A DNA stretch of 64,000 nt from Bifiguratus adelaidae. Taxonomy: Eukaryota > Mucoromycota > Endogonomycetes > Endogonales. Position numbers and translations under genes: made by a program. The notes beneath the pieces are model-generated. The model was not told where the DNA came from. It saw only the letters and a list, made by a program, of their open reading frames with translations, and did not search any database. The DNA is taken from NCBI GenBank assembly GCA_002261195.1, contig MVBO01000050.1:29245-93244 (forward strand). Reading direction: 5' to 3'. Shown one piece after another: positions 1 through 9,855 of the stretch. Numbering within the stretch: the first letter of the stretch is position 1; each line of letters begins with the position of its first letter.

Positions 1-131
1 CACCATTAAAGCAGAATTACACATTTTTATCAGGAATGATATGGTATGTATAGCTTTACACTGGTTCGGATGTGTATGGCAGTAATTGTACAAAGGAGGG
101 TGTGGTCACGACGAGAATAGGGAGGTAGAAC

Positions 132-752
132 TTAAAATACGATGATGGCACCGAGGATACCGGCAGCGATGAGGCCAGCGGCGCTACGGATGGTGACGGC
201 ACCAGACGTGGTGGAGGAGGATGGCTTCATAGAAGCAGCGGCAGAGGAGGCATCGGAAGAGGCAGAGACAGCTGCATCGATGGCGGAAGCGGAGAGGGGG
301 GCAGTGCTGACCGTTGGGTCGACGTTGCCGGAGGCGTCAGGAGAGGCAGAAGCATCGGCGGAGGCAGAGCTTGCATCGGCAGCCTTGCCCTTACCAGCAA
401 CAGAAAAATTGGAGCTGCAGAAAGCGCTAACGCGGCCATTTTGAGCATTGTACTCGGCAAGGTAAGCGCCATCTGGCTTGCAGGATGCAAAGCATGTGTC
501 AATGGCCTTTTGAGAATCACACAAGGAGCAGCTGTTGTTGCCCTTCAATCGCTCGTTCTTGCAAGCATTGAAGTTGGTGTGAGCGGTTTGGAGGCACGTT
601 TGGAACTAGTATCAACATAGTGAGGATTGAGTATAAGAGGGAGACAGTCAGCAGTTACTTACGTCGCTGCTGGCAGAGCAGGCCACATTAGGTGCAGCAG
701 AGACAGAGGCAGCGAGCACGGCGACAGCGAAGATTGTATTTAGCTTGACCAT
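132..752 (-). CDS. Secreted eight-cysteine GPI-anchored cell-surface protein (CFEM-like)
   Basis: Two exons, 752..663 and 605..132, joined across a 57-base intron, give about 187 residues. The N-terminus (MVKLNTIFAVAVLAASVSAAP) is a classic signal peptide. The mature part has eight cysteines whose later spacing (C-x2-C, x8, C-x3-C, then a last Cys about 20 on) resembles CFEM domains, although the first spacings are longer than usual, so CFEM is only a resemblance. A long Ala/Ser/Asp-rich linker follows, then a hydrophobic C-terminal tail (AAGLIAAGILGAIIVF) after a small-residue SSTTSG site, as expected for GPI attachment. It should sit in the plasma membrane or cell wall. The function is unknown; CFEM proteins are linked to haem uptake or adhesion, but that cannot be read from this sequence. 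Confidence 0.8.
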
Positions 753-1380
753 GTTAGATTGAAGTAGGAAGACGATGGCCAGACATGTTGTAGGGATCCT
801 TCCTTTATATTCTGGCATTGCAAGCTCTGGTTGCACTCGCTATTGGAAAAACAACGTTCATCAACAACAATGGCATAAAGTAAGAAAATCGTCCGATCAA
901 CCCAAACAAACATTTCTTCGCGCCACCATACTGCTGGATTTCGCACACGGTAGGCAATGGTGCTTACGTCGTCAAGGTCGTCTAGGTCTTATTTCCCTCC
1001 GAAGCCTCACAAACATAAAGCAACGGGCCTAGACCATCTTAATGGCAAGCACTTCCATTTCCGGGTTCATCTGTCATCCTGTAGTTGTACGAACGCCGAT
1101 CCCAAGCTCAATGGCCACTCACATTGACATCGGAACTTAACTGAAGTGGTGGTCATTGCCTTCAATGCGAAAGAGTTCATTGGAGGCACCAGCTCTCAGT
1201 TGAAGCGTAGTGTCTGTTTGATTGCAATCTTGAATTTGTCTCTCCTGACGCTCATTGTACGCGTCAATGAGAGAAGCCGCGAGAATACGCAGGCTTAACT
1301 CTTGAGTATATTATAAGTGTCCTAGTTAGAAACGGCAAGCACCCTCACATCTTTGCAATTGCATCACGTATGGCCCTGTG
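753..1380. other. Intergenic, no gene seen
   Basis: This stretch holds the upstream region of the GPI-anchored protein and the region downstream of the hydrolase pseudogene. The only open frames are short and unlike any family I know, and I saw no RNA gene or repeat. Confidence 0.5.
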
Positions 1381-2336
1381 CTATGTGGTGATGAGTCGCT
1401 GACTTGAGGGCAAGGGAAACATCATAAACCCATGGGGCGGCCAAGGATAAGGATCTAGCTCTATTGGAACGCCTAAACGATCAAGTCCTTTGGCATATAT
1501 GAGACCGTCATCGCGTAGAGGATCCATGCCGGCGACGACCACATAGTTCGGTGGCAATTCTTCCAAGCGAGAATGTATGACCAGCGAGGCGTACTTGTGT
1601 TTGTCATCCTCCCTGTTCCTCACATAGGATTCCATGAAAATATGATAACCTCTGCGTTGAGGATATCTATATCTGCATTCGTAGTAATTGAGGTATACTG
1701 ATCCTTGTATCGATCCGGCACTTCGCCCAATATCGAGGTTACGGGAACGACCGGAGCCTTGAACTTACGCCTTGGATTTCCGCTATCGATATCTATTAAT
1801 CCAACCATAAATGTGCACCCTCCACCGGCACTGAACCCTGTAGCAACGGTCCTGCTGGTATCAACGCCGAGTTCTGTCGCATGAGCGAGTGCCCATGGAA
1901 ATCCAGTGTAACAGTCTTTACCGGGAATGGGGAATTTGTATTCTGGAGCAAGTCGGAATTGACGCTAACGACAATTGCTTGCGTTGCATCCGAGAGATCC
2001 CGACAAAAGGATTCGTCCATCTCGATATCTTCCAAGATGTATCCTCCTCCATGCTACCGCATGATCGAAGGTAAGGGTCGAGCTTCCGTCTTCAGTGTGT
2101 AAATCCTCACTCAGATCGTTCCTCCTTCCACCTCGACGTCCTCGTCTCTTGCAGTGACGGTCGTCGAGCCCTGCTTTGCTGTATGCTTCACCTTTAGCAA
2201 GTTGCACTTTCTGCATTGCAGTAATGTCTGGACATTCGGGAGAATCAATCTTTGGTAAGCTGTTTGCCATTTGCCGAAAGGGCAAGAACTCCTCAAGCAG
2301 AGTTTCCCAATCGATGCTAGTCGTGTCAATAGTCAT
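1381..2336 (-). pseudogene. Alpha/beta-hydrolase (HSL / family IV esterase) pseudogene
   Basis: Read on the minus strand, pieces in several frames line up with one HSL-type esterase. An N-terminal part begins at 2336. Then comes a DVEVEGGTI segment, the oxyanion motif HGGG at 2042..2053, the nucleophile motif GFSAGGG at 1818..1838, the acid region DPLRDDG and the histidine region PHGFM near the C-terminus. The frame is broken many times: TGA at 2111..2113, TAG at 2054..2056 immediately before HGGG, a frame change near 2150, a one-base loss near 1965 and another frame change near 1635. None of these coincides with plausible splice sites. The family hydrolyses short acyl esters; this copy cannot encode an intact enzyme. 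That the catalytic motifs are still readable suggests fairly recent decay. Confidence 0.8.
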
Positions 2337-2578
2337 GGTAAGCAGGCAAGCTCAATAGTGAGAAAGTGAAGAAGCGATCGTAGTGGAGGGAAGGTCTCTG
2401 CATTTTATCCCTTGGCGCTTGCTCACGTAGCCCCTCTTGAATTGCCGTATGGGGAGCATGTTTCGGTCCGCCGGGACGCGCAGCTGACACACGTCGCGCC
2501 ATATCGGGGAGAGGTCGATGTCTTCACGTGCGTGCAAAAGGACAGAGACAATGGCTGTTCATATAGGGTATTGTCATT

Positions 2579-3250
2579 GCCGCGATATACATATGCGATG
2601 TACATTGATGAATCTGATCTGTTATGTGAGCAACGCGGACATGTACTCTTTGGACCATTCTTGAGTCTTCGCATCACTGCCTAGCCAACTTTCGCTTACA
2701 TCGATAAGATCATTGCGAGATGCACTTACTTTTCTAGAGCACTCAATGTCTCCTCAGTCCAAGAGCTTGTCGTAGATGGATCACACGAGACGAAAGGAAA
2801 CGAGCGTGGATATTTTCCATCCTTCTTCCACCCGTCTGGAACCTCTATTTCCAACAGATTCATAAGTTTCTTTGCTTTCACCCTGTAAGCGCGCATGCTA
2901 TCAACACAAGGTAGCCGGATCACCTTCGCCACCATTTGAGGAAAGGTGGTGGAAATTTGTCGATTTCGACTGTCTTCCTGCCAGCTGCAGAAGAGTCGTA
3001 GCTTAACAGGCAGGTCTGATAGAGGGCGTGAGGGGAAGATTCAAGTCGTCAGCAACAGCGTGATCTTGAGTATCAAGAGCATGCCATGACATGTATTGCA
3101 GCGTACCGTGAGTGGAAGAATGCCAACACATGTAATCAACATTGTGACAACATTGAGATATCGCAGGGGTACAGTTACCGTTAGGCGACTTTTACTCTGT
3201 CCGCTCCAACTAGTCCCTTGTCACGAGGCATCGCATATGTATATTGCGGC
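2579..3250. repeat. Interval bounded by 22-bp inverted repeats
   Basis: The 22 bases at 2579..2600 reappear reverse-complemented at 3229..3250 with a single mismatch; the similarity stops outside them. The 628 bases between hold only short open frames on both strands (for example 2726..2935 minus) that I cannot assign. No target-site duplication is visible. This could be a remnant of a small non-autonomous element or a chance palindromic AT-rich match. Confidence 0.4.
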
Positions 3251-3490
3251 TTTTGGCGACTCCTCTCCTCCGTATCGTCTGCTGTCCTCCCTGTGATGTC
3301 CCTTAACGGCACAAGCCGCTTCCGGACAACCTCAGAAACAGGCACGGGATCTTGGAGTGTTTCCATCCATCTTGACAGCCATATCCAAATAAATAGGAAC
3401 CCTTCATCAACCTTGGAATGATCGCCTAGAGATTTATTCCCCTCCGAAACATCGCGGTGCAGGATGCCTGTATGGTAAAGGGGCTCTGGC
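3250..3490 (-). pseudogene. Fungal-type protein kinase (FunK1) relic
   Basis: On the minus strand, 3468..3436 reads GILHRDVSEGN, preceded in frame by PEPLYHT. This matches the catalytic loop of the FunK1 kinases of filamentous fungi (HRDxSxGN). After a frame change, 3397..3371 reads PIYLDMAVK, corresponding to the metal-binding segment (usually DLD.A) of the same family. The frame then meets a stop about 11 codons on. No intact N-lobe or C-terminal part could be joined to it upstream or downstream, so this is a fragment of a decayed kinase gene. It lies directly beside the hydrolase pseudogene, making 1.4-3.5 kb a small graveyard of accessory genes. Confidence 0.6.
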
Positions 3491-3778
3491 CCAGATGCAA
3501 GCTAGTCAAGCTTCGGTGTATTTCAAGCAAAATCTACCGTTGATGGCGCGAAGCTGCCCTCTGGCAAGATTCTGCAATGAAGTGAACGCTTAAATCAACC
3601 TTTTGCGAGGTAATAAAAAGGCAGGACATGCCAATTGTTTCAGTTCTATCGCTGGGTATGGGCGCGCACAAGCTATTCTAGCAACATCGGTCCAGAATAT
3701 TGTGCGTCAATAGCGGACTCTTCAACACGAGATTAAATTGAAAGTCGAGAACTAGTTAATATTACAGTTGTATACATC

Positions 3779-4549
3779 TCAGTGAGTGGGTTCAATCATA
3801 TCCCATAGGTAGTTTACATAAAAGAAGCGCGAATATTTGTCATCTAGGGAAACAGTCTTGACATCATTCTGGGCAGTACTGGCTATTGAGCAGGATGCAG
3901 TGTGAATACATGGTCTGCGCATGAGCACATGAAACGTACCTATCTTGGCTTCTGCGAAATTACTTTCTTCAGTAATTTGTAGCTCTACTCCAAGAGCTCT
4001 ATATATATGTAACCGAATGCTAAAATCACATAGAGCAAGTCAGTCCCAGTCCGCTTGCCATATCGAGCTGTTCCTTACACTTTGTCATCCAGCTCCAAAT
4101 TGTCCGGCGCCTCTTGTTCTCTGTCAATTTGTTCTGATTCCTCACGGAGTGACGATATCTGTGCTTCCAATGACACCATCTCCCCTTCCATCTCCCGAAT
4201 ATTCTTGGCTAAGCTGAACTTTTGTAGGTCCAGGGTGTTTATCTTCTGGGTGTGAGCATTTTCATCCGGATGATCCGGGGGACGAGTGGCATTGCCCTTT
4301 GCAAGTTCCAGCTGTCGCGATAATGCTAATAACATGGAGCGTAAACATCACAACGTTCGCGTCCGTGCTGCATTACTCACCTCGCAACGTATTCCGACTT
4401 TCCTCTTGCTCACGTGTTCTGATCTCCTCAGCCTCTATCACGGCTTTGTTCACCTTGGCAATGGTCTCCAAGTCCTCTGATGCATTGAAAAGTCCCATGC
4501 ACGCGCGAATGAGCTTTAAAGGCTCTTGCATTGCATTTACGGTTGACAT
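3779..4549 (-). CDS. SPC24: Kinetochore protein Spc24 (Ndc80 complex)
   Basis: Four exons (4549..4381, 4325..4079, 4019..3940, 3882..3779) give 199 residues. The N-terminus has the Spc24-like run LIRACMGLFNASEDLETI. A coiled coil rich in Glu, Leu and Gln follows (residues about 35-135). The C-terminal globular domain carries two family signatures: VIRLHIYRALGVEL, and the ending VSLDDKYSRFFYVNYLWD. Spc24 pairs with Spc25 and ties the Ndc80 complex to the inner kinetochore, so it acts at centromeres in mitosis. The two small 3' exons are needed to obtain the globular domain. Its start lies 127 bp from the start of the divergent PUF60 gene, so the two probably share a promoter region. Confidence 0.88.
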
Positions 4550-4676
4550 GCTGAGCGCGCGTCGAACGCAAGAAGGTGTCCGATTTCGCGACAATGTGGA
4601 ATTGCCTAATTTGGTTCACATGAATGGGTGACGTAGCCACTTGGGAAGTGAGCATTGACCGCTTCTTCGCCTTTTC

Positions 4677-7107
4677 ATGGACGAGGAGGAGAGCAAGAGC
4701 TCGCCTAAACGCATACTGGAGGATGAAAATATGGAAGAATATCCGGCAAAAAGGTTTCGCTCTGAATCACAGACCACACAGGGAGCCGGAGATCAAGAAC
4801 GTTCCCCACACGCTGCATCTCAGTCCTCCAAAACGCCCAAACCGTCCGCAATGGACCATGATATTTCCCGCAGTGAAGCTAGTGATAAACGTTCTACTAC
4901 GTCTGGCAGCTCAAATGAATCCAAGCATTCTCCAGCAGCAGACATACCTGTAATGACGCTGAATGAAGACCAGAAAGCGCGACTGGAACGAGCCAAAGCT
5001 TACGCCAAGGAAATGCAGCCTATTGTACGTATTTTAATGGCAGAAATTGAATGTCACTAACAGCAGGCTAATGGCATATATTGTTACAGCTACGTCAAAT
5101 GGTAGCCAAATCATCCCCATCAACACCACCATCCACATCTGCGCTTTTAGCTTCACTTACCGGCGTATCCAACAACCAGGCAATCGCAGAGCAGCGCGCT
5201 CTATCCATATTGTCAAGGATATGGATAGGCTCAATCAACTTTGAGCTAGATGAGACACACGTGCAGGCAGGATTCTCACAATTTGGCGAGATCAAGAGCA
5301 TCAGTATGAGCCCCATTGATCCAGCCACAGGCCGACACAAAGGGTATTGTTTTATTCAATACGAAACGCCAGAAGCTGCTCAGATGGCTTTGGAAGAGAT
5401 GGACGGACAAGATTTCGGAGGAAGGTACGGCAATTCACACGACGACTGAAACATTTGCTGATCTCTCAAAGGCAACTCAAAGTCGGCCGACCAAACAATT
5501 TCACACCCATGGCAGCCACCGGTCTCCCAGAACCGAACCCTGCAAGACTGTATATTTCCAACATCAACGAGCATATAAGTGAAGAAAACATGTCCAGTAT
5601 CTTTGAAGCTTTTGGCACTGTCAAGGCATGTGTACTTGTTCCGAACCTCATCACTCGCAAACACAAGGGCTATGGGTAAGTCAAACACCGTGATCCTGAG
5701 CTTAGGAAGGGAGGGACAGACAAGTGGAAGCGCCGGCCATTTGGGGTCACTGTGATGCGTTGGGTTACAAAAGGATTTGGCTGGTCATGCTGCTTTTGAG
5801 CTTGCACACTCACCTTCTGGGACTCGTCTCTTTTGTCTTTTTGTGTTGTGTGCGTTTTTGCCTCTCGTCAAATTACCGTATTACCGTATCTGCACCAGCT
5901 GTCTAGCCATTGCTGGGTTTCCGCATGCAAGACAAATTCAAGTTTATTGACACACATTCGCTGAAGCGGTCTCCACATCAGCAAGGTAAGTGTTGATGAG
6001 GCAAGCAGCATCCGATAAATGTTGACATGACTTGGATGTAGAATGCTGGCATACGAACTTGTCAAAGTATCATTGCCCTTGTTCTGCTGATTTGCCAAGG
6101 AGCCCGCTTAAATTCGATTTCCCCTCTTCAAGCACACGTTCTACATCTCACTGTTTACCCTCCCTTACCCATTGTGGCTCTTCGTTGTTGTTCTTTTCAT
6201 TAACGAGGCTAACTTTTAGCTTTATTGAATTCGAAGACGCAAGCTCAGCGGAGACAGCCAAAGCAGCACTCAACAACCTCGAAGTAGGTGGCTTGAAGTT
6301 GCGATTATTCCGAGCCATTGTGGGAACCGCACTACCAGAGGGTATGAAAGCCTTAGACAAAGCACCAAATGGGGCAGTCGGCGGATTAACCGCTATTCCC
6401 GCTGCTGCCTTGAGTGCACTCGACAAGGCCAACGCAACCGTGGCCGATGCTATCGCCAAGACCAGTAATACCCGTGAAATGTCATCTGCGCAAGCCCAAT
6501 CAGCTGCTGCTGCTAGGATCGCTCAAGATCTTGTCGCTCGTAACAGACCGACATATATGGAAAATGTGGCCCTAGAGGAGAATGTGGCCATTGGTGCCAA
6601 TCAACGGTTGTCCATCATGCAGAAGCTGGCGGCTAGTCGCGAAGCTGTAAGTCATAGAGCTGTGTCCGACATTGTGCCTGCTTTATGCTGAAACCCTATG
6701 GATCCATAGCATTCGCCTGTGCTTCTTGTACGAAACGCAGTTCCCATATCAGAAGTTGACCAATCATTACAAGAAGACTTCGCAGAAGAATGTGGCAAAC
6801 AAGGGAAGGTGACCAAAGTCATTATTAAAGCTCTAGCAGAGGGCAACGAAGAGGCAGAATCAGCCGGCCTAGGTTCTGACTCTGGACGTTACGTAGGCGA
6901 CGGAGACGTCCGCATCTTTGTCCAGTATGCAGAGACGAGTGGTAAGGTTCTGTCAGTCATGTTGGTCCACTTATTCATTCATCCATGTCACCAACAGCTG
7001 CTCAACGAGCGCAAAAAGTGTTTGATGGTCGCTGGTTCGGGGGTAGACGGCTAAAAGCGACCCTTTACGATCTCAAAAAATTCCAAAACGGTGACTATTG
7101 GTCGTGA
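4677..7107 (+). CDS. PUF60-like poly(U)-binding splicing factor
   Basis: Six exons (4677..5024, 5090..5424, 5472..5675, 6220..6646, 6710..6941, 6998..7107) give about 551 residues. A charged, Ser-rich N-terminus with a KRFR basic patch precedes RRM1 (RIWIGSINFELDE ... KGYCFIQYETPEAA) and RRM2 (ARLYISNINEHISEE ... HKGYGFIEFEDASSA). An Ala-rich linker leads to a C-terminal U2AF-homology RRM (LLVRNAV ... RIFVQYAET) with the FDGRWFGGRRLKATLYD signature that binds tryptophan-containing ligand motifs. This order is that of PUF60/half-pint, which helps U2AF recognise 3' splice sites. It is absent from budding yeast, which fits a basidiomycete-like genome. The intron splitting RRM2 (5676..6219) is 544 bases, ten times the local norm. 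Confidence 0.88.
5676..6219 (+). other. 544-base intron inside PUF60 RRM2
   Basis: The donor GTAAGT follows codon GG, and the acceptor CTTTTAG rejoins the RNP1 motif in frame (KGYG / FIEFED). Most other introns in the window are 40-130 bases. The intron contains no recognisable gene or full-length frame, but it has several internal GTAAG and AG sites, so an unannotated alternative exon is possible. Confidence 0.75.
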
Positions 7108-7229
7108 ATCCTTGGAGAAATGGTGGTGTATTTTGGTCACTTCGCCTTCAGCAACCCAATCCTGTAAACATACACTATAGAGACAACAGCACGCATATAC
7201 AGCCTACGTGACATAATAAAATATGCATA

Positions 7230-8039
7230 TTAATGTGAGCGCCGTCTGCTGCGGCATCCGCCATGGGGTAGGATATGCTTTTTCCATGCATCATGACGAG
7301 CAAAGGCCTTGTCGCAGTAGTCACACACATAGGGCCTTATGCCTAAATGCAGTTTGTAGTGTCGATTCCTGTCGTGTAATCGAGCAAAGGCCTTGTCGCA
7401 TTTCGCGCACTTGAAAGGCTTCTCTCCTTCATGCGTGAGAATATGTGACTTGAGATTATATGGGCGAGTGAAGGTCTTTTGACAACCGTGTTGTGGACAG
7501 GCGTAGGTGGTTGGAGGTCGATGTCGTTTGGAAGAGGACGTTTTGGGTGAAATGGGAAGCGTATTGAGCTTTGTAACTTGTGGAGAGTTGGGTAACTCCG
7601 GTGTCAACTCCTTGGGTGACATTCCCGTTTCGTCCTTTCCATCGTTGTCGTCTTGTACAAGCATAGTCTCTGGCTTTGGCGTTGTTTTATGTACAAAGGC
7701 AGGTGAGCAGTAGCCCTCCTCCAACAAACGCATGCCTTGTGAAAAGTATTCCATGGGATCTTCCGGTATAAAATATGGAGTTGGGTTGTATGCAACGCTT
7801 GTAGAAGTGTCAAATGTGGGTGTTCCTGGAATTGACTGTTCCGAAGGACTCGTGGACACTGTTGTACACATGGGTGAACCCTCCATAACACCTATATGGG
7901 CCTCCATGACACCGATACGTGGAATGTCCCACACGGGCAAGATAGAGGTTGGAAAAGCGTCCATGGGTAATGAATCAGGATAGAGAGAAGGGGACATGTT
8001 ATATGACCCGCAAATAAGGAGCCGCAGTTCTCGAGGCAC
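7230..8039 (-). CDS. Crz1-like C2H2 zinc-finger transcription factor
   Basis: A single exon. The frame opens at 8039; a second Met at 7997 (MSPSLYPDS) is an alternative start. The first 170 residues are disordered and rich in Pro, Ser and Thr. Three C2H2 fingers fill the C-terminus: [19 protein letters not shown], then [17 protein letters not shown], then [17 protein letters not shown]. The TRPYNLKSH and AFARxHDRxRH runs are the hallmark of Crz1/Prz1, the calcineurin-activated factor of fungal calcium and stress signalling. Near residue 40 there is a PRIGVM stretch that loosely resembles a calcineurin-docking PxIxIT site, partly duplicated as HIGVME. At 250-270 residues the protein is short for Crz1. 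It converges on PUF60 with 122 bp between stops. Confidence 0.8.
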   Translation of the reverse strand: MPRELRLLICGSYNMSPSLYPDSLPMDAFPTSILPVWDIPRIGVMEAHIGVMEGSPMCTTVSTSPSEQSIPGTPTFDTSTSVAYNPTPYFIPEDPMEYFSQGMRLLEEGYCSPAFVHKTTPKPETMLVQDDNDGKDETGMSPKELTPELPNSPQVTKLNTLPISPKTSSSKRHRPPTTYACPQHGCQKTFTRPYNLKSHILTHEGEKPFKCAKCDKAFARLHDRNRHYKLHLGIRPYVCDYCDKAFARHDAWKKHILPHGGCRSRRRSH

Positions 8040-9855
8040 TTATTTTTATAAGTTTATTCTGGTGCCGGGATGCGTGCCAGTTGTATCACCGTATTTTGCG
8101 GAGACCACTTTGACAACTTTTGAGTCAGGCTTTGGCACTAAACTGTCCGAACCCTGCCTCCTGGTTCTTGCACCCAATTTCCAAACAAACATGGATCTGC
8201 CACAATTTCCAGCGCGCTTAATCTCCTGTGAACGAGTCAACGAGCCACAACGATGGCACTAAACCTAAAATCCCTTGCAGATGCTTTCTGAAGGTATAGG
8301 GGTACGCCATCCGAAACGCGTGGCAAATGCGGGGACACGGACCGAGCAGAATGTTCTGTCACATTAGCCCTAGACCTGTCCGCTCAATTGGCGTCCAATA
8401 GACACATTGTGGAACGATTTCGAAATGACACTCCAATTCACCCAGTGAAACGACATCTACCCTGATCCCCAAATGGTTCAAAAAAGTCAGTCCCATCGAC
8501 AACACCTTCATAAACGCACAACGTAATGCATTGGTCGCTATGGATGCTCGAAAGGTTTTAAACCCTGTGTAACGGAAAGATTGCCGACATAACCGAGCGA
8601 AAATGCCTAAAAGGGGAACCCGGGTTCTCGGAATAATGTGGCACGGCATGAGGAAAGGGGTACCCTACGCGCTTTTGGCAGTCAAGTGCAAGGGTAACGT
8701 AAGCTATCACGTAAAGGCGGGAAGAGTGAGTATGGTCACAAGGGGGAAATTAATGGACATGCCTGAAAATTCAAGTTTCCGGGTTGGTTTACTGGGTATG
8801 AGACTCGGGACATTGACATATTTTTATAAGGGTGCGGAACGACGTCCATGAGAAAAAAGAAAAAACAAACATGCACCACATGCACATGTTCTGCCTAAAA
8901 GTCATGGCCATCCATGCAACGGTTTTTGAATCTCTTGAGCTTAGGGTGTTACTTGGTTGAGATGTGAATATTAATAGAATTGCCCAGAAAAAGTAGCTTT
9001 CACGGAAGATACCACCTACATAACTTTTTGAATACGGACCTGTCTTCGCGTCATTTGCCCAATGTTAACATGCAAACTTGCATCTATGCCTGTTGTGATA
9101 TATTCTGTGTTGACACCGGTGAACTTGTATTATCTAGGCGTGGATTTTAACGGCCATTTCTAATGCACGCATTAAGGTGTCATCACGCATGTTCATCTGC
9201 ACACACTCGAAATGAACACGATCAAAGCACGCTTCATGACCGGTTCCACACATGAAGCACATTGCATGTATCGTTTCACCTTTTCAGAATGCCTTATTGT
9301 CTTGGACTGACAGAGTCCCTGAATCCCCAACTTGAACTGACATTGTACCTGATTCCTACTGAAGACAAGGGTATCCTTGAATTTTGATTGATTACACTAA
9401 GCAATAGATCTGCCAGCCACCTGTCAAATCCGTACAAAGATGGTTCTTTTAAGGATTGTTCTCGATGCAACAAGTATTCCAAGTGAATGCAATGTGCAAT
9501 GTGTTGCCATGGGGCATATTTAGTCTCTTTGGCCGGTACACTTTCCTTGGCATCCTTCTCCCGATACTTGATGGGGCAATGAAACTCGTTGTCATCACAA
9601 CGCTCGTCACCGTTTCCATTGCCATTATTCTCTTTAGCAAGACCTCTCCGACATCCCAATTCACCCTTATTTTACGCCAATATACAACCATCAACAAAAG
9701 AAAGGCAAGTCTATAAATGCCATCAATCTGAACTCACACTACCATCATAGATGCTCGATCTACTCTCCTATTCCCCAGTAGACATTGCAGCCTTTGTCTC
9801 CGGATTATTTCTTGCTTCAATTGCGATGCTTTAATAAAGCTTCTCTTCTTGCCTT
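8040..9855. other. 1.8-kb stretch without a supported gene
   Basis: This lies between the diverging starts of the zinc-finger factor and RAT1. Open frames on both strands (the longest is about 121 codons at 9294..9659 minus) have biased, unfamiliar sequences with no start context or homology I recognise. AGGGG pentamers occur near 8297, 8610, 8656 and 8741. The motif TATTTTTATAAG appears near 8042 and again, shifted slightly, near 8820. It probably holds the long promoter of the zinc-finger gene. Confidence 0.5.

Noticed and set aside
3096-3296. Plus-strand 66-codon frame near the inverted repeat
   Set aside because: Short, with no homology, and it overlaps the FunK1 relic and one arm of the repeat.
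9294-9697. Two overlapping minus-strand frames of 82-121 codons
   Set aside because: No start context, splice continuation or recognisable motif; the composition looks random.
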